DNA of 64,000 nucleotides, from positions 1,243,501 to 1,307,500 of the forward strand of contig NZ_CP097484.1 of NCBI RefSeq assembly GCF_023546765.1, given 5' to 3'. The position numbers and the translations under genes are program-made. Under the pieces are notes generated by a model. It had not been told where the DNA came from. It saw nothing but the letters and a program-made list of their open reading frames with translations, and did not search any database. This DNA is from Methylobacterium tardum. Its GTDB lineage: Bacteria; Pseudomonadota; Alphaproteobacteria; Rhizobiales; Beijerinckiaceae. The first letter of the stretch is position 1. Each line of letters begins with the position of its first letter. Positions 9,601 through 20,021 of the stretch are shown here, piece after piece.

Positions 9601-10374
9601 CTACTTCTCGACGAAGGCTTTCTCGATCACGTAGTGGGCGGCCTCGCCGTGATTGCCCTCCTCGTAGCCGCGCGAGGTCAGGAGCTCACGGGTGTCGCGG
9701 ATCATGTCGGGGCTGCCGCAGAGCATGAAGCGGTCGTTCTCGATCGACATCGGCGGCAGGCCGATATCCTCGAACAGCTTGCCCGAGACCATCAGGTCGG
9801 TGATCCGGCCGCGGTTGCGGAACGGCTCGCGGGTGACGGTCGGGTAGTAGATCAGCTGGCTCGAGATCATCTCGCCCAGGAATTCGTGCTTGGGCAGCGT
9901 CTCGGTGATGGTCTCGCCATAGGCCAGCTCCTGCACCTGACGGCAGCCATGGACCAGCACGACCTTCTCGAACCGGTCGTAGGTCTCCGGATCCTTGATG
10001 ATCGACAGGAACGGCGCGAGGCCCGTGCCGGTGCCCAGCAGGTAGAGGTGCTTGCCCGGCAGCAGGTTGTCGAGGACCAGGGTGCCGGTGGGCTTCTTGC
10101 CGACGATGATCGGATCGCCGACCTTGAGGTGCTGGAGCTTCGAGGTCAGCGGGCCGTCCTGAACCTTGATCGAGAAGAACTCCAGCTCCTCCTCGTAATT
10201 GGCCGAGACCACCGAGTAGGCGCGCAGCAGCGGCCGGCCCTCGACCTCGAGGCCGATCATGGTGAACTCGCCGTTGCGGAACCGGAACGCCGGGTCGCGG
10301 GTCGTGCGGAACGAGAACAGATTGTCGGTCCAGTGATGGACCGACAGGACGCGCTCCTCGTAGAACTTGCTCAT
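9601..10374 (-). CDS. fpr: ferredoxin--NADP+ reductase
   Basis: FAD enzyme that exchanges electrons between NADPH and ferredoxin or flavodoxin in the cytoplasm. The 257-residue product has the bacterial FNR layout: the FAD-binding RAYSVVSANYEEELEFFS at residues ~60-80, the NADP-binding LLGTGTGLAPFLSI near 115, VVLVHGCRQVQELAY, and the late RFMLCGSPDMIRD. It ends VIEKAFVEK, typical of subclass I enzymes (C-terminal ...VEK). MSKFYEERVLSVHHW (10374) was chosen over the open upstream extension because the latter is low-complexity. It is convergent with the AsmA-type gene, and an inverted repeat lies in the upstream region at 10589-10607. Confidence 0.95.
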   Translation of the reverse strand: MSKFYEERVLSVHHWTDNLFSFRTTRDPAFRFRNGEFTMIGLEVEGRPLLRAYSVVSANYEEELEFFSIKVQDGPLTSKLQHLKVGDPIIVGKKPTGTLVLDNLLPGKHLYLLGTGTGLAPFLSIIKDPETYDRFEKVVLVHGCRQVQELAYGETITETLPKHEFLGEMISSQLIYYPTVTREPFRNRGRITDLMVSGKLFEDIGLPPMSIENDRFMLCGSPDMIRDTRELLTSRGYEEGNHGEAAHYVIEKAFVEK

Positions 10375-10693
10375 CGACGGATCAGTCCTCGAATCCTCTG
10401 ATGCTCGGCTCACGGCCCCGGCGATTCGGGGCCCATGGTTCGGCGGATCCCCGCCGCCCCCTCGGGCGGGGGTGGATCCTCGGCGAGGGCACTCGCCCGG
10501 ATCCGGATGACAAACACACGCGCGCTGCTTCTTTCGCAGTTGCAGCACACCCGTCAAGGCGTGCCGGGATCACACTCGCGAAAGAAGTGAACGGTCTGGA
10601 ATCGTTCGAATATTTAGCGCCTTCGCGGGATGTCAGCAGCATCGCTGCCGACATGGGAGGGTTGCTGTCGAGTTGCGGTCTCGTGCGGTGCGT
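10375..10693. other. intergenic region upstream of fpr
   Basis: No gene is supported here. The part near 10590-10620 is less GC-rich and holds a short inverted repeat; it probably contains the fpr promoter, but no convincing -35/-10 pair was found. Confidence 0.4.
10589..10607. promoter_or_regulatory. GAACG-N9-CGTTC inverted repeat upstream of fpr
   Basis: The five-base arms GAACG and CGTTC are separated by nine bases in the leader region of fpr, about 215 bp from its start. This could be a regulator site. The arms resemble the CGAAC/GTTCG elements near cysH, but the match is too short to be certain. Confidence 0.25.
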
Positions 10694-11644
10694 TCAGTCG
10701 GGTTCGCCGGGTCGGAGCGGCTTCAGCCCGGCCTCGATCTCGGCGCGACGGGGCTCCAGGAAGGGCGGCAGGGCGAGGCGTGCGCCCAAGGTCTCCAGAG
10801 GTTCGTCGGCGGTGAAGCCGGGCCCGTCGGTGGCGATCTCGAACAGGATGCCGTTGGGCTCGCGGAAGTAGAGGCTGCGGAAGTAGTAGCGGTCCACCGG
10901 GCCGCTCGTGGGCACCCGGGCGGCCCTCAGCCGGTCTGCCCAGGCGCCATAATCCGCATCCGGGATGCGGAAGGCCACGTGGTGGACCGCGCCCGCCCCC
11001 TGACCGGCCGGCGCGGAGCGGTCGGCCAGGAGCTGAACCTCCGCGGCCGGGCCGCCGGGGCCCATGGCGTAGACCTCCACCGGGCCGTCGCTCGTCTCGA
11101 AGGCACGATCGCGGCGCATGCCGAGGACCTGGGTCAGCACCGCCGCGGTGCGGGCCGGGTCCGGCACCGAGAGCCGGATCGGGCCGAGGCCGCGGATCTG
11201 GTAGGCGGCCGGGACCGGGGATCCGTCCCAGGGATGCTCCGGGCCGCTGTCTCCGTCATCGGCGAGGGCGAGGCGCTGGCCCTCCGGATCCTCGAAATCC
11301 AGGGTGAGGCGCCCATCGCGCAGGGCGGGCTCGGCCTCGGCGATCCCGGCCTCGCGCAGGCGCGCGTGCCACCACGCCACCGCGCCCGCGCCGGGCACGC
11401 GCAGATGCGTGCGGGTGATGCTGTTCGAGCCGCGCCGCTCCCGGGGCGCCGGCCAGTCGAAGAAGGTGATGTCGGTGCCCGGGCTCGCCAGCCCGTCCGC
11501 GTAGAACAGGTGGTAGGCCGAGACGTCGTCCTGGTTCACCGTCTTCTTCACGAGGCGCAGGCCGAGCGTGCCGGTGTAGAAGGCGACGTTCTCCGCCGCG
11601 CGGGCGGTCACCGCGGTGAGGTGGTGGATGCCGGTGAGCTGCAT
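10694..11644 (-). CDS. VOC-family ring-cleaving dioxygenase (MhqO-like)
   Basis: Two-domain vicinal-oxygen-chelate protein of 316 residues, similar to the ring-cleaving dioxygenases (MhqO/LinE type) that open hydroquinones. Domain 1 begins [19 protein letters not shown] and carries [12 protein letters not shown]. Domain 2 begins [11 protein letters not shown] and holds [10 protein letters not shown] and [19 protein letters not shown]. His and Glu at these places are the usual Fe(II) ligands. The C-terminal [19 protein letters not shown] is the characteristic tail of this subfamily. It starts at ATG 11644 and stands alone. The actual aromatic substrate is unknown. Confidence 0.88.
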   Translation of the reverse strand: MQLTGIHHLTAVTARAAENVAFYTGTLGLRLVKKTVNQDDVSAYHLFYADGLASPGTDITFFDWPAPRERRGSNSITRTHLRVPGAGAVAWWHARLREAGIAEAEPALRDGRLTLDFEDPEGQRLALADDGDSGPEHPWDGSPVPAAYQIRGLGPIRLSVPDPARTAAVLTQVLGMRRDRAFETSDGPVEVYAMGPGGPAAEVQLLADRSAPAGQGAGAVHHVAFRIPDADYGAWADRLRAARVPTSGPVDRYYFRSLYFREPNGILFEIATDGPGFTADEPLETLGARLALPPFLEPRRAEIEAGLKPLRPGEPD

Positions 11645-12033
11645 GTCGGTCCGGGGGTTGGCGCCGTTGGGCCTCAGGTGGGGACCCGCGTCAGGGTTGC
11701 GAAGACGTCGGTTCGGAGCTCACCGTCGCCTCATCACAAGCGCAGCGCAGGGACCCAGGACAGCGCAACGCCGACGATCCTGGCGTCGCGCGCCTCCGAA
11801 GAGGGCCACGAAGGCAGGTCAACCCGGGGAGGCCGCGTCTCTCGTTGATGAACCCGTCATTCCGGGACGGCGCAGCAGGGCCCGAAATCCAGAACCGCAC
11901 CGAATGCCCACCCAACAGGGCGCCGTCGGCAACTCTCGATTCCGGGCTCGCCTGCGGCGCCCCGGAATGACGGCGGGTTGTGACCGGGCGATCGACACCC
12001 GGACGCGGTGGACCCGCGTTCCGAGCCTGCCCC
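11645..12033. other. intergenic region with a dispersed repeat
   Basis: No supported gene. Open frames here are short and arginine/serine-rich, as expected for out-of-frame GC-rich DNA. The main content is the inverted repeat pair at 11856-11971. Confidence 0.5.
11856..11971. repeat. dispersed repeat pair, GTCATTCCGGG type
   Basis: Two oppositely oriented copies of one element. The left begins GTCATTCCGGGACGGCGCAG and ends AATCCAGAA. The right begins GATTCCGGGCTCGCC and ends CCCGGAATGAC. Related copies lie at 21955, 25788, 39177, 47457 and 58620, always between genes. Confidence 0.75.
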
Positions 12034-13329
12034 TCAGAGCCCGACCGGACGACCGGCGGCGACCACCAGCATCTTGCCGTCCGCGAAGGTGCGGGCGGCG
12101 GCGCGGCGGATATCCGCCTGGGTCACGGCCGAGACCATGGCGTTGCGCCGGGCGATATAGTCCATGCCCAGCTCCTCGAAGGCGATCTGCACCAGCTGGT
12201 GGGCGATCTTGGTCGAGGTGTCGAAGCCGAGCGCGTAGGAGCCGGTCAGATAATCCTTGGCCTTCTGCAACTCGTCGTCGTCCGGCCCGTCGGCGATCAG
12301 CCGGCCGATCTCGTCGCCGATCACCGACAGGGCCTCGCCGACGCGCTCGTTCTTGGTGGCGGTATAGCCCCAGGTCATCGCGGCCGACCGGTGGCTGACC
12401 AGCGAGGTTCCCACCGAGTAGGCGAGCCCGCGCTTCTCCCGCACCTCCTGGAACAGGCGGGACGTGAAGGCGCCGCCGCCCAGGATGTGGTTCAGCACGT
12501 AGGCCGGGATGAAGTCCGGGTCGCGCCAGGGCACGCCGGCCATGCCGAACCGGATCACCGATTGCGGGACGTCGAGATCGGCGACCACGCGCTGGCCGAG
12601 ATCGTGCACCTCCGTGCGCGGCACCGCCTTGAGCGCGCCCGCCTCAGGCAAGGATCCGAAGGCCCGGTTCAGGCCCTCTGCAAGCTGCTCGGCGCCGATG
12701 GCGCCGACCGCCGCGACCTTCACCCGGCCGCGCCCGATGATCCGGGCATGCATGGCCAGGAGGTCGTCCCGGGTGATCGCCGCGACGCTCTCCACGGTCC
12801 CGGAGGAGGGGCGGGCATAGGGGTGGCCGGCGAACGCCTCCTTGAAGAAGCGGCGGGAGGCCAGCACCCCCGGATCGTTCTGCTGGTAGCGCAGGCCGGC
12901 GATAATCTGGCCGCGAACGCGCTCGATCGCGTCGGGGTCGAGGCGGGGCTTGGCCAGGGCGAGGGCGAGGAGCCCGATCGCCTCGTCGGCATGCTTGACC
13001 AGCATCTTCAGCGAGCCGCCGACCGCGTCCGGCCCGGCATGGAACGACAGCTCGATGGCCCGGGCGGCGAGCCGCTCCTGGAACAGATCGGAGGTGAGGT
13101 CGCCCGCGCCTTCATCAAGGAGCCGCGCCAGCATCTGGGCACAGCCGGACTTGCCGGCCGGGTCCTGGGCGGCGCCGCCCTCGAAGGTGAAGGCCAGGGC
13201 GATCATCGGCACGACGGGGGATTCGACGTGCCACGCCTCGATGCCGGCGGCGGTCGTTACCGGCAGCGCCGTGGTCGGCGAGCTGGCGGCGGGGGCGGCG
13301 GTCTCGACCAGAGTCTCGGTCAAGCTCAT
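12034..13329 (-). CDS. M16 family peptidase-like protein without zinc motif
   Basis: Second subunit of an M16 (processing-peptidase-like) pair. The 431-residue protein has the M16 fold, with GIEAWHVESPVVPMIALAF, the second-half VPQSVIRFGMAGVPWRDPD and LNHILGGGAFTSRLFQEVRE, and the KRGLAYSVG block. At the place of the catalytic HxxEH it reads CAQMLARLLDEG, so the zinc site is missing and it is probably catalytically inactive. The upstream gene 13436-14844 keeps the motif. This mirrors the alpha/beta arrangement of mitochondrial processing peptidase. MSLTETLVETAAP (13329) is the start; the two genes are about 105 bp apart in the same direction. Confidence 0.9.
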   Translation of the reverse strand: MSLTETLVETAAPAASSPTTALPVTTAAGIEAWHVESPVVPMIALAFTFEGGAAQDPAGKSGCAQMLARLLDEGAGDLTSDLFQERLAARAIELSFHAGPDAVGGSLKMLVKHADEAIGLLALALAKPRLDPDAIERVRGQIIAGLRYQQNDPGVLASRRFFKEAFAGHPYARPSSGTVESVAAITRDDLLAMHARIIGRGRVKVAAVGAIGAEQLAEGLNRAFGSLPEAGALKAVPRTEVHDLGQRVVADLDVPQSVIRFGMAGVPWRDPDFIPAYVLNHILGGGAFTSRLFQEVREKRGLAYSVGTSLVSHRSAAMTWGYTATKNERVGEALSVIGDEIGRLIADGPDDDELQKAKDYLTGSYALGFDTSTKIAHQLVQIAFEELGMDYIARRNAMVSAVTQADIRRAAARTFADGKMLVVAAGRPVGL

Positions 13330-13435
13330 GGAAACCTCGTGTCTTCTCTCTCGGGCGACGGCGGAGCAGGCCAAGGCTCCCGTTCGGCACGTCCCGAAGC
13401 GGGCCCGGAACAGGCCCGCCGGGACGCGGCCGGGG

Positions 13436-14844
13436 CTACTCGGCGGCCATCGCAACCGGGGCGTCGGAATCCTGCGCCTTCGTCAGGTAGCCGGTGACCG
13501 AGCGGGCCGGCGTCAGCCAGTGCTCGGCGGCGCTCTTGAGGCGATCCTGCGTCACCGCCTCGATGTCGGTCGGCCAGCGGCGGACCTCCTCGATGGTCTC
13601 GCCGATCGCCAGCGCCGAGCCGTAGATGCGGGCGAGCGACGACTGGCTGTCGGACGAGTAGACGGTCTCGGCGACGAGGCGGGTCTTGGCGCGCTCGATC
13701 GCCTCGGCATCCAGGGCCTCCGCGGGGGCGCGGCGCAGCACCTTGTCGACGGCCTCTTCCAGCTTCTCCAGCGGCACGCCCTCGGCGGGAACCGCGTAGA
13801 CGGAGAAGCGCGTGTCGTCGATCGCCGAGCCCATGTACCAGGCGCCGGCATTCACCGCGAGGCCGGTCTCCATGACCAGCTTCCGGTAGAGGTAGGAGGT
13901 GGAGCCGCCGCCCAGAACCTCGGCGAGCAGCTCCAGGTCGTGGCAGCCGCCGTCGCGGGCGGTGATGCAGGAGGGGGTCAGGTAGAGCCGCTGCAGCGTC
14001 GGCTGCTCGACCTTCGGGTCGGCGACGGCGACGCGGCGCAGGGCTTTCGGCTCCGGCTCCCGCGCCCGGAGGCGCTCGGGCCGGGCGCCCTGGGGGGTGA
14101 CGCGACCATAGGTGTTCTCGGCAAGCCGCCGGACCTCGTCCGGCGTGACGTCGCCGGCGACCACCAGGATGGCGTTCTCCGGCGTGTAGAAGCGCTTGTA
14201 ATAGGCCAGCGCGTGCTCGCGGTTCAGGCCCTCGATCTCGTGCATCCAGCCGATGATCGGGATCCCGTAGGGATGGTGCACGAACAGCGAGGCCGCCATC
14301 GCCTCGGAGAGCTGGGCCGACGGGTCGGTCTCGACCCGCATGCGGCGCTCCTCCAGCACCACGTCGCGCTCCGGCGCCACCACGGCGTCGTCGAGGACGA
14401 GGCCGCTCATGCGATCGGCCTCGAACGCCATCATGGTGCCGAGATGGTCGCGGGCGACCCGCTGGAAATAGGCGGTGTAGTCGTAGCTGGTGAAGGCGTT
14501 CTCCTGGCCGCCGAGGCCCGACACCGCCTTCGAGAAGGCGCCCACCGGGTGCGTCTCGGTCCCCTTGAACATCAGGTGCTCGAGGAAATGGGCGATGCCC
14601 GACTGACCGAGCGGATCATCGGCCGAGCCGTTGCGGTACCAGATCATATGCGTGGCGACGGGAGCCCGGTGGTCGGGCACGACCACCACGTCGAGGCCGT
14701 TGTCGAGGGTGAAGGCCGTGACTTCCGGGCCACCCGCCTCGGACCGCCCGAACGGCGCGGCATCGCCCCGGCCGGCGCTGGCGCCGATGGGCGAGCCCGG
14801 ACGCAGCGGGAAGAGGGGGGCGTCGCCTTCCTGAACAGGTGCAT
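13436..14844 (-). CDS. M16 family zinc peptidase, N-terminus frameshifted
   Basis: Catalytic M16 metallopeptidase. SGIAHFLEHLMFKGTETHP holds the HxxEH zinc motif, and the downstream Glu occurs in ERDVVLEERRMRVE. The first strand of the fold (TAFTLDNGLDVVVVPDH) lies upstream of the only in-frame starts (GTG at 14689), so the printed frame is too short. An ATG at 14844, with AAGGAAAGCGGA before it, begins MHLFRKATPP in another frame. Adding one base to the six-G run at 14815-14820 joins it to LFPLRPGSPIG and gives a 469-residue protein. The simplest reading is a homopolymer error. It is co-oriented with its inactive partner, a secreted protein gene and lspA. Confidence 0.88.
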
Positions 14845-15002
14845 TCCGCTTTCCTTCTGCCGGCCCCGGACCCGGCGTCTCATGTCGGGACGCACGCGCG
14901 AATCGGGGCCGTCCTGGTCGCCGGCGGGCAAGAACCGCACCGGGACGGTCATCTCATGTTGCCATGCCGTGGCGCCGTTGCAACAGCGACACGGCGTACC
15001 GG

Positions 15003-15668
15003 TTACTGCTGCGCCCGCTGACGGAGGTAGGCCCCGGGATCGGACTCTTCCTTCTCGCGGCTGGCGTTGTTGATCGGATCGTTCGACGGCGGGCGCGCCA
15101 GCTTCTTGGGCGATTGCCGATATCCGGTCGGCGGATCGGTCAGCACATCGCGGCTCGGCTCGACGTCCGAGGGCTCGGCGTTGGCGCTCTTGCCCTTGAG
15201 CAGGTCGAAGGGGCTGAGCAGGCTGTCGTCGCGGTTGTTGTCGCCGGGCTTGCGCTCGGCCTCGGTGGTCACGCTCGCGCCGGCGCGGCGGCCGCCCCGG
15301 ATCTCGTCCACCGAGAGCGTGGCGTTGTTGTCGTCGTAGCGGCCCCGGGCCTGATTGCCCACGGGGCGGCGGCGCTCGGCGGCCGCCCGCTCGCGCTCGG
15401 CGATCTCGGGATCCTTCGGCCACGCGGTGCTGGTGGAGCGGGCGCGCGGCTGGGGCAGGGCCTTGCCGTCGAGCTTGGGCGGCATCACCAGCGGCGGGCG
15501 CTCGTGATAGTCGATCGGCTCCTGGCGCTTCTCCAGAAGGCCGATGCCCGACAGCGCGTCGCGCATGAACTCGCCGCGCTCCTGCGCGTGCACGGGCCCG
15601 ACTGCGCAGAGCGGAGCCAGGGCCACCGCGGCGGAGAGGAGGGGACGAAGCCTGCGATGCCCGGTCAT
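15003..15668 (-). CDS. secreted hypothetical protein next to lspA
   Basis: A 221-residue exported protein with a signal peptide (RRLRPLLSAAVALAPLCAVG, cleavage probably after VHA). The rest is hydrophilic, rich in Pro, Arg, Asp and Asn, and probably largely disordered; no catalytic motif is visible. As far as I recall, a protein of this kind often stands between lspA and the M16 pair in Methylobacterium relatives, which suggests an envelope role. No lipobox Cys follows the signal peptide, so it is not itself an LspA substrate. Function unknown. Confidence 0.75.
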   Translation of the reverse strand: MTGHRRLRPLLSAAVALAPLCAVGPVHAQERGEFMRDALSGIGLLEKRQEPIDYHERPPLVMPPKLDGKALPQPRARSTSTAWPKDPEIAERERAAAERRRPVGNQARGRYDDNNATLSVDEIRGGRRAGASVTTEAERKPGDNNRDDSLLSPFDLLKGKSANAEPSDVEPSRDVLTDPPTGYRQSPKKLARPPSNDPINNASREKEESDPGAYLRQRAQQ

Positions 15669-15828
15669 GCTGCCTCACGGGTTCCGGACGGGGCGTCCGG
15701 CTCTGGGATGACCGCGGCGCGGCCTGATCCGACGGGTCCCGGCCTGAGGCCGGTTTCCGGCGATCGTATGGCGCCTTGACTGCGTTGCGCCAGGAGGGGG
15801 ATGCAGCCGTACCTGTGTGTTGCAGGGA

Positions 15829-16344
15829 TCACAGGCGCGGCGCCGGGTCGCCCTGCGGCGGAGACGCTCTTTCCTTGCGGCTGTCCGGTGACAGGCTGTC
15901 GAGAATCAGGCCGATCACGCCCGCCACGATCGCTGCGTCTGCGACGTTGAACACGTACCAGGACCAGCCGCCGGCATGCAGGTGGACGAAGTCGAGCACC
16001 GCCCCGTAGGCCGCCCGGTCGATGGCGTTGCCGAGCGCGCCTCCGACGATCAGCCCGAGGGCGACGGCGAGGAGCCGCGAGGCGGCCCGGCGCATCCAGA
16101 TGCCAAGGCCGATTGCGGCGGCCACCGACAGGACCACGAGGAGCCAGCGGCCGAGGCCGCTCTCCTGCTGGAACAGACCGTAGGAGACGCCTCGGTTCCA
16201 GACCACCACGAAGTCGGCGAAGGGCGCCAGCCGCCAGGGCTGCGTCAGCACGAGGTCGGTGCCGAAGTAGAGCCCGAGCTTGGTGGCCTGATCGAGGATC
16301 AGGGTGAGGACGAGGGCCAGGAGGCCGGCGCGGAAGGGCGTCAT
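15829..16344 (-). CDS. lspA: lipoprotein signal peptidase LspA
   Basis: Inner-membrane aspartyl protease that removes signal peptides from prolipoproteins (signal peptidase II). The 171-residue protein has four membrane helices. Family motifs are [10 protein letters not shown] near residue 18, [19 protein letters not shown] [33 protein letters not shown] (first catalytic Asp) and [14 protein letters not shown] (second catalytic Asp). The start was placed at [11 protein letters not shown] (16344) because the upstream extension is Arg-rich and non-conserved. It follows ileS in the same direction, as in many proteobacteria, and is probably co-transcribed with it. Confidence 0.96.
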   Translation of the reverse strand: MTPFRAGLLALVLTLILDQATKLGLYFGTDLVLTQPWRLAPFADFVVVWNRGVSYGLFQQESGLGRWLLVVLSVAAAIGLGIWMRRAASRLLAVALGLIVGGALGNAIDRAAYGAVLDFVHLHAGGWSWYVFNVADAAIVAGVIGLILDSLSPDSRKERASPPQGDPAPRL

Positions 16345-16432
16345 CGGCGGCGCGCGCGGTCCAGGGCGGTCGCCCCCTCTCCCCGCGGGCGGGCAGGGGG
16401 AACAGCGGCGCCGCCGCCGGCGTGGAACACGC

Positions 16433-19399
16433 TCACGCCGCGCTCGCCTCCGGATGCGCCGCATCCCACTCGCGCAGGGCCTGGGCGTCGCGGGGCGTCA
16501 CCTCCGGGTAGTCCGGATCGCTGCCCACGCTCGGGCTGACCCGCCAGGAGCGGGCGCATTTGCGGCCCTCGGCCGGGCTCGGCACCACCGCCACGCCGCG
16601 CACCTCGTCGAGCCGGAAGGCCTCGGCCGGGCCCTCGCCCGCCACCACGGTGATGTCCGAGGTGATGCAGGTATCGGCGAAGTCGCAGCCCTCGAGCGCC
16701 GCGAGCAGGTCCGGATCCGCCACGTAGACCTGCGGCGCCGCCTCCAGGCTCGCGCCGATGCGCTTGGCCGCGCGCTCGATCTCCAGGGCACCGGTGACGA
16801 CCCGCCGGACCCGCCGGATCTTTTGCCAGCGCTCCGCGAGGGCAGGGTCGAGCCATGCGGACGGGGTCTCCGGCAGGGTCTGGAGATGCACCGAGCCGTC
16901 CTCGGACGGGTAGCGGTCGAGCCACGCCTCCTCGGCGGTGAAGGCGAGCACCGGGGCGAGCCAGACCGTCACCCGCCGGAAGGCCTCATCGATCACCTGC
17001 AGCGCCGCTCGGCGACGCACCGACGAGATCGGATCGCAGTACAGGACGTCCTTGCGCACGTCGAAGTAGAACGACGACAGATCGCCGGTCATGAAGCCGT
17101 TGAGCAGCGCCACCACCCGCTTGGTGTCGAAGGTCGCGTAGGCCTCGCGGATCTCGCCGTCGAGCTCGGCCAGCCGGTGCAGGATCAACCGCTCCAGCTC
17201 CGGCATGTCCTTGTACGCCACGTCGTCGCCCGGCACCCGGTGCGCCAGGGAGCCCAGCATCCAGCGCAGGGAGTTGCGCAGCTTCCGGTAGGTTTCGGCA
17301 AACGTCTTGATGATCTCCGGGCCGATGCGCAGGTCGTCGGTGTAGTCGGACGCGGCGACCCACAGGCGCAGGATATCGGCGCCCGAATCCTTGATGATAC
17401 TCTGCGGCGCGACGACGTTGCCCTTCGACTTCGACATCTTCAGGCCCTTGCCGTCGAGCACGAAGCCGTGGGTCAGGACGATGTCGTAGGGTGCCCGGCC
17501 GCGGGTCCCGGCGGATTCGAGCAGCGAGGACTGGAACCAGCCGCGGTGCTGGTCGGAGCCCTCCAGGTACATGACCCGGTCCTTCCCGCCGTCGCGGACG
17601 CGCGTGACGCCGGCCAAACCCGGGAAGGCCTCCGGATCGTCCAGCACGAAGGCGTGGGTCGAGCCGGAATCGAACCAGACGTCGAGGACGTCGGTGACTT
17701 TCTCGTAGGCGGTCGGGTCGTGGTCGGGCGCCAGGAAGCGCTGCGCGGCATCGTCCCGGAACCACGCATCCGCACCCTCGGCCGCGAAGGCGTCGCGGAT
17801 GCGGGCGTTGACCCGCTCGTCCTTGAGGATCTCGGCGGTCTCCCGGTGGACGAACACGGTGATCGGCACGCCCCAGGCGCGCTGGCGCGAGACCACCCAA
17901 TCCGGCCGGTTGGCGACCATGCCGGTGATGCGGTTCTTGCCCTGGGTCGGCACCCACTGGGTGTCGTCGATGCCCTGGAGCGCGACCTCGCGGAGCGTCC
18001 GGTTGCCGAGCGAATCCACCGGCCGGTCCATGGCGATGAACCATTGCGGCGTGTTGCGGAAGATCACCGGCTTCTTGGAGCGCCAGGAATGCGGGTACTG
18101 GTGGCGCAGCACCCCGCGGGCGATCAGCGCCCCGGCCTCCGTCAGCGCGGCGATGACCGCCTTGTTGGCGTCGCCCTTCTCGCCCTTGGCGGTGAGCACG
18201 CGGGTGCCGGTGAAGCCCGGGGCGGCCTCCGTGAGCACGCTGTCGGCGTCGACCGTGTAGGGGATGGTCGTGTCGATGCCCCGCTCGCGCAGCAGCCGAC
18301 CGCTCGCCATCCAGAGCTCGAAATCCTCGCGGCCGTGGCTCGGCGCCGTGTGGACGAAGCCCGTGCCGGATTCGTCCGTGACGTGGTCACCGTCGAGCAT
18401 CGGCACGGCGAAGCCGTAACCGAGCTTCGCGAGGGGATGGTCCAGGGTGAGGCCGGCGAGCTGCGCCGGGCTCACGTCGGCCACGCGCTCGAACGCCTCG
18501 ACCCGGGCGGCCTTGAACACCGTGGCGGCGAGGCTGTCGGCGAGCATGTAGGTCTGGCCGGGGGTCGCCCAGTTGTCGGCCGGCGCCTCCGTGACCCGGT
18601 ACAGGCCGTAGGCGATCTTCTTGGAGAACGCGACGGCGCGGTTGCCGGGGATCGTCCAGGGCGTAGTCGTCCAGATCACCACCCGGGCCTGGGCGAGATC
18701 CCCCTCGGCACCCGACCGGATCGGGAAGGCGACGAACACCGTGTCGCTGACGTGCTCCTCGTACTCGACCTCCGCCTCGGCCAAAGCGGTCTTCTCGACC
18801 ACCGACCACATGACGGGCTTCGAGCCGCGATAGAGCTGGCCGCTCATCGAGAACTTCATCAGCTCGTCGGCGATCACGGCTTCCGCCGGATACGCCATGG
18901 TGGCGTAGGGATGGTCCCAGTCGCCGGTGACGCCGAGGCGCTTGAACTCCTCGCGCTGCACGTCGAGCCACTGGGCCGCGAAGGTCCGGCATTCCTGCCG
19001 GAACTCGATCACCGGCACGTCGTCCTTGTTGCGGCCCTTGGCGCGGTACTGCTCCTCGATCTTCCACTCGATCGGCAGGCCGTGGCAGTCCCAGCCCGGC
19101 ACGTAGTTGGCGTCGAAGCCGAGGGCGGTCTGCGAGCGGACCACCACGTCCTTGAGGATCTTGTTGAGCGCCGTGCCGATGTGGATGTTGCCGTTGGCGT
19201 AGGGCGGGCCGTCGTGGAGCACGAATTTCGGCCGGTTCTGCCCACGGGCGCGCAGCGTCCCGTAGAGGTCCATCTGCTTCCAGCGCTCGATGAAGAGTGG
19301 CTCGCGCACCGGCAGGCCGGCGCGCATCGGGAACTCGGTCTGCGGCAGGAACAGGGTCTTGGAATAGTCGCGGGCGGGCGCGGTCTCGGGGGCGGTCAT
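16433..19399 (-). CDS. ileS: isoleucyl-tRNA synthetase
   Basis: Charges tRNA-Ile with isoleucine and edits misactivated valine. Class I synthetase of 988 residues. The HIGH-type motif is [12 protein letters not shown] near residue 80, the KMSKS loop is [15 protein letters not shown] near 665, and the connective editing domain carries [15 protein letters not shown]. The anticodon-binding region begins near [20 protein letters not shown]. The C-terminus ends [19 protein letters not shown] without the zinc-finger cysteines of the E. coli enzyme, which fits the alphaproteobacterial type. [14 protein letters not shown] (19399) is the preferred start, four codons after another ATG. It lies directly upstream of lspA. 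Confidence 0.97.
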   Translation of the reverse strand: MTAPETAPARDYSKTLFLPQTEFPMRAGLPVREPLFIERWKQMDLYGTLRARGQNRPKFVLHDGPPYANGNIHIGTALNKILKDVVVRSQTALGFDANYVPGWDCHGLPIEWKIEEQYRAKGRNKDDVPVIEFRQECRTFAAQWLDVQREEFKRLGVTGDWDHPYATMAYPAEAVIADELMKFSMSGQLYRGSKPVMWSVVEKTALAEAEVEYEEHVSDTVFVAFPIRSGAEGDLAQARVVIWTTTPWTIPGNRAVAFSKKIAYGLYRVTEAPADNWATPGQTYMLADSLAATVFKAARVEAFERVADVSPAQLAGLTLDHPLAKLGYGFAVPMLDGDHVTDESGTGFVHTAPSHGREDFELWMASGRLLRERGIDTTIPYTVDADSVLTEAAPGFTGTRVLTAKGEKGDANKAVIAALTEAGALIARGVLRHQYPHSWRSKKPVIFRNTPQWFIAMDRPVDSLGNRTLREVALQGIDDTQWVPTQGKNRITGMVANRPDWVVSRQRAWGVPITVFVHRETAEILKDERVNARIRDAFAAEGADAWFRDDAAQRFLAPDHDPTAYEKVTDVLDVWFDSGSTHAFVLDDPEAFPGLAGVTRVRDGGKDRVMYLEGSDQHRGWFQSSLLESAGTRGRAPYDIVLTHGFVLDGKGLKMSKSKGNVVAPQSIIKDSGADILRLWVAASDYTDDLRIGPEIIKTFAETYRKLRNSLRWMLGSLAHRVPGDDVAYKDMPELERLILHRLAELDGEIREAYATFDTKRVVALLNGFMTGDLSSFYFDVRKDVLYCDPISSVRRRAALQVIDEAFRRVTVWLAPVLAFTAEEAWLDRYPSEDGSVHLQTLPETPSAWLDPALAERWQKIRRVRRVVTGALEIERAAKRIGASLEAAPQVYVADPDLLAALEGCDFADTCITSDITVVAGEGPAEAFRLDEVRGVAVVPSPAEGRKCARSWRVSPSVGSDPDYPEVTPRDAQALREWDAAHPEASAA

Positions 19400-19732
19400 C
19401 GGGTCTCGCATCGGCGGTCGGGCCGGCGGCAGGCCGGCGGATTCGGGTCAGGCGGCAGGAGGATCCCGGACCTCCGCGCGGCCGCGCCGAAGCGGGCCCT
19501 CAGGCGGAGGCCGGGCCGGTAATTCGGATCGGGCGGTCGAGGCCGCGCAGGGCGCGCGAAGCGTGCATGACGCGTTCTCTATCAGCCGCTCCGGCCCGAG
19601 GCCAGCGGAAGCGCCGATCACGCGGATGCGAGCCGGGATGAGACCTTTCGGCGCCTGAACCGTTGATGGGCACGCCCTCCGCCCCGGAACAGGGGGCGGA
19701 GCAGACCCAGATCGACTCACGGGAGTAGACCC
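19400..19732. other. intergenic region between ileS and a small secreted protein
   Basis: Divergent promoter region. No gene is supported. It holds the hairpin at 19677-19701; no riboswitch or T-box was recognised upstream of ileS. Confidence 0.4.
19677..19701 (+). promoter_or_regulatory. hairpin in the leader of the 19733 gene
   Basis: CTCCGCCCC pairs perfectly with GGGGCGGAG around a seven-base loop, ending 31 bp before the ATG at 19733. It could be a 5' leader structure or a processed stem; there is no T run after it. Confidence 0.35.
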
Positions 19733-20002
19733 ATGAAGAAGCTTCTGATCGCGACCCTTGCCCTCGCGCCCATCGCCTTCGCGGGTGCCGCGCAGGCCCA
19801 GGGTACGGCCCGCGGTGCGCAGCGCGGTGTCGAGGACGGCTCGGCCGCGGCCGGCCCGGTGGGCGGTGTCGTCGGCGGCGCGGTGGGCGCGGCCACCGGC
19901 ACGGTCGGCGGCGTGCTCGGCACCGATCCGGACCCGGCCCGGCGTGCCCGCGAGAACCGTCGCGAGGAGCGGATCGAGCGCCAGGAGCGCCTCGGCCGCT
20001 GA
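19733..20002 (+). CDS. small secreted glycine-rich protein
   Basis: An 89-residue exported protein. A clear signal peptide (KKLLIATLALAPIAFAGAAQ) is followed by a Gly-rich stretch with GxxxG spacing (GGVVGGAVGAATGTVGGVLG), resembling glycine-zipper segments that insert in or associate with membranes. It ends with a very basic, Arg/Glu-rich tail. GGGAG seven bases before the ATG is a good ribosome site. Beyond the stop, CCGGCCG and CGGCCGG arms at 20009-20033 could form a terminator shared with the convergent EamA gene. No specific function can be assigned. Confidence 0.75.
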   Translation: MKKLLIATLALAPIAFAGAAQAQGTARGAQRGVEDGSAAAGPVGGVVGGAVGAATGTVGGVLGTDPDPARRARENRREERIERQERLGR

Positions 20003-20021
20003 CGGGTTCCGGCCGGTCGCC

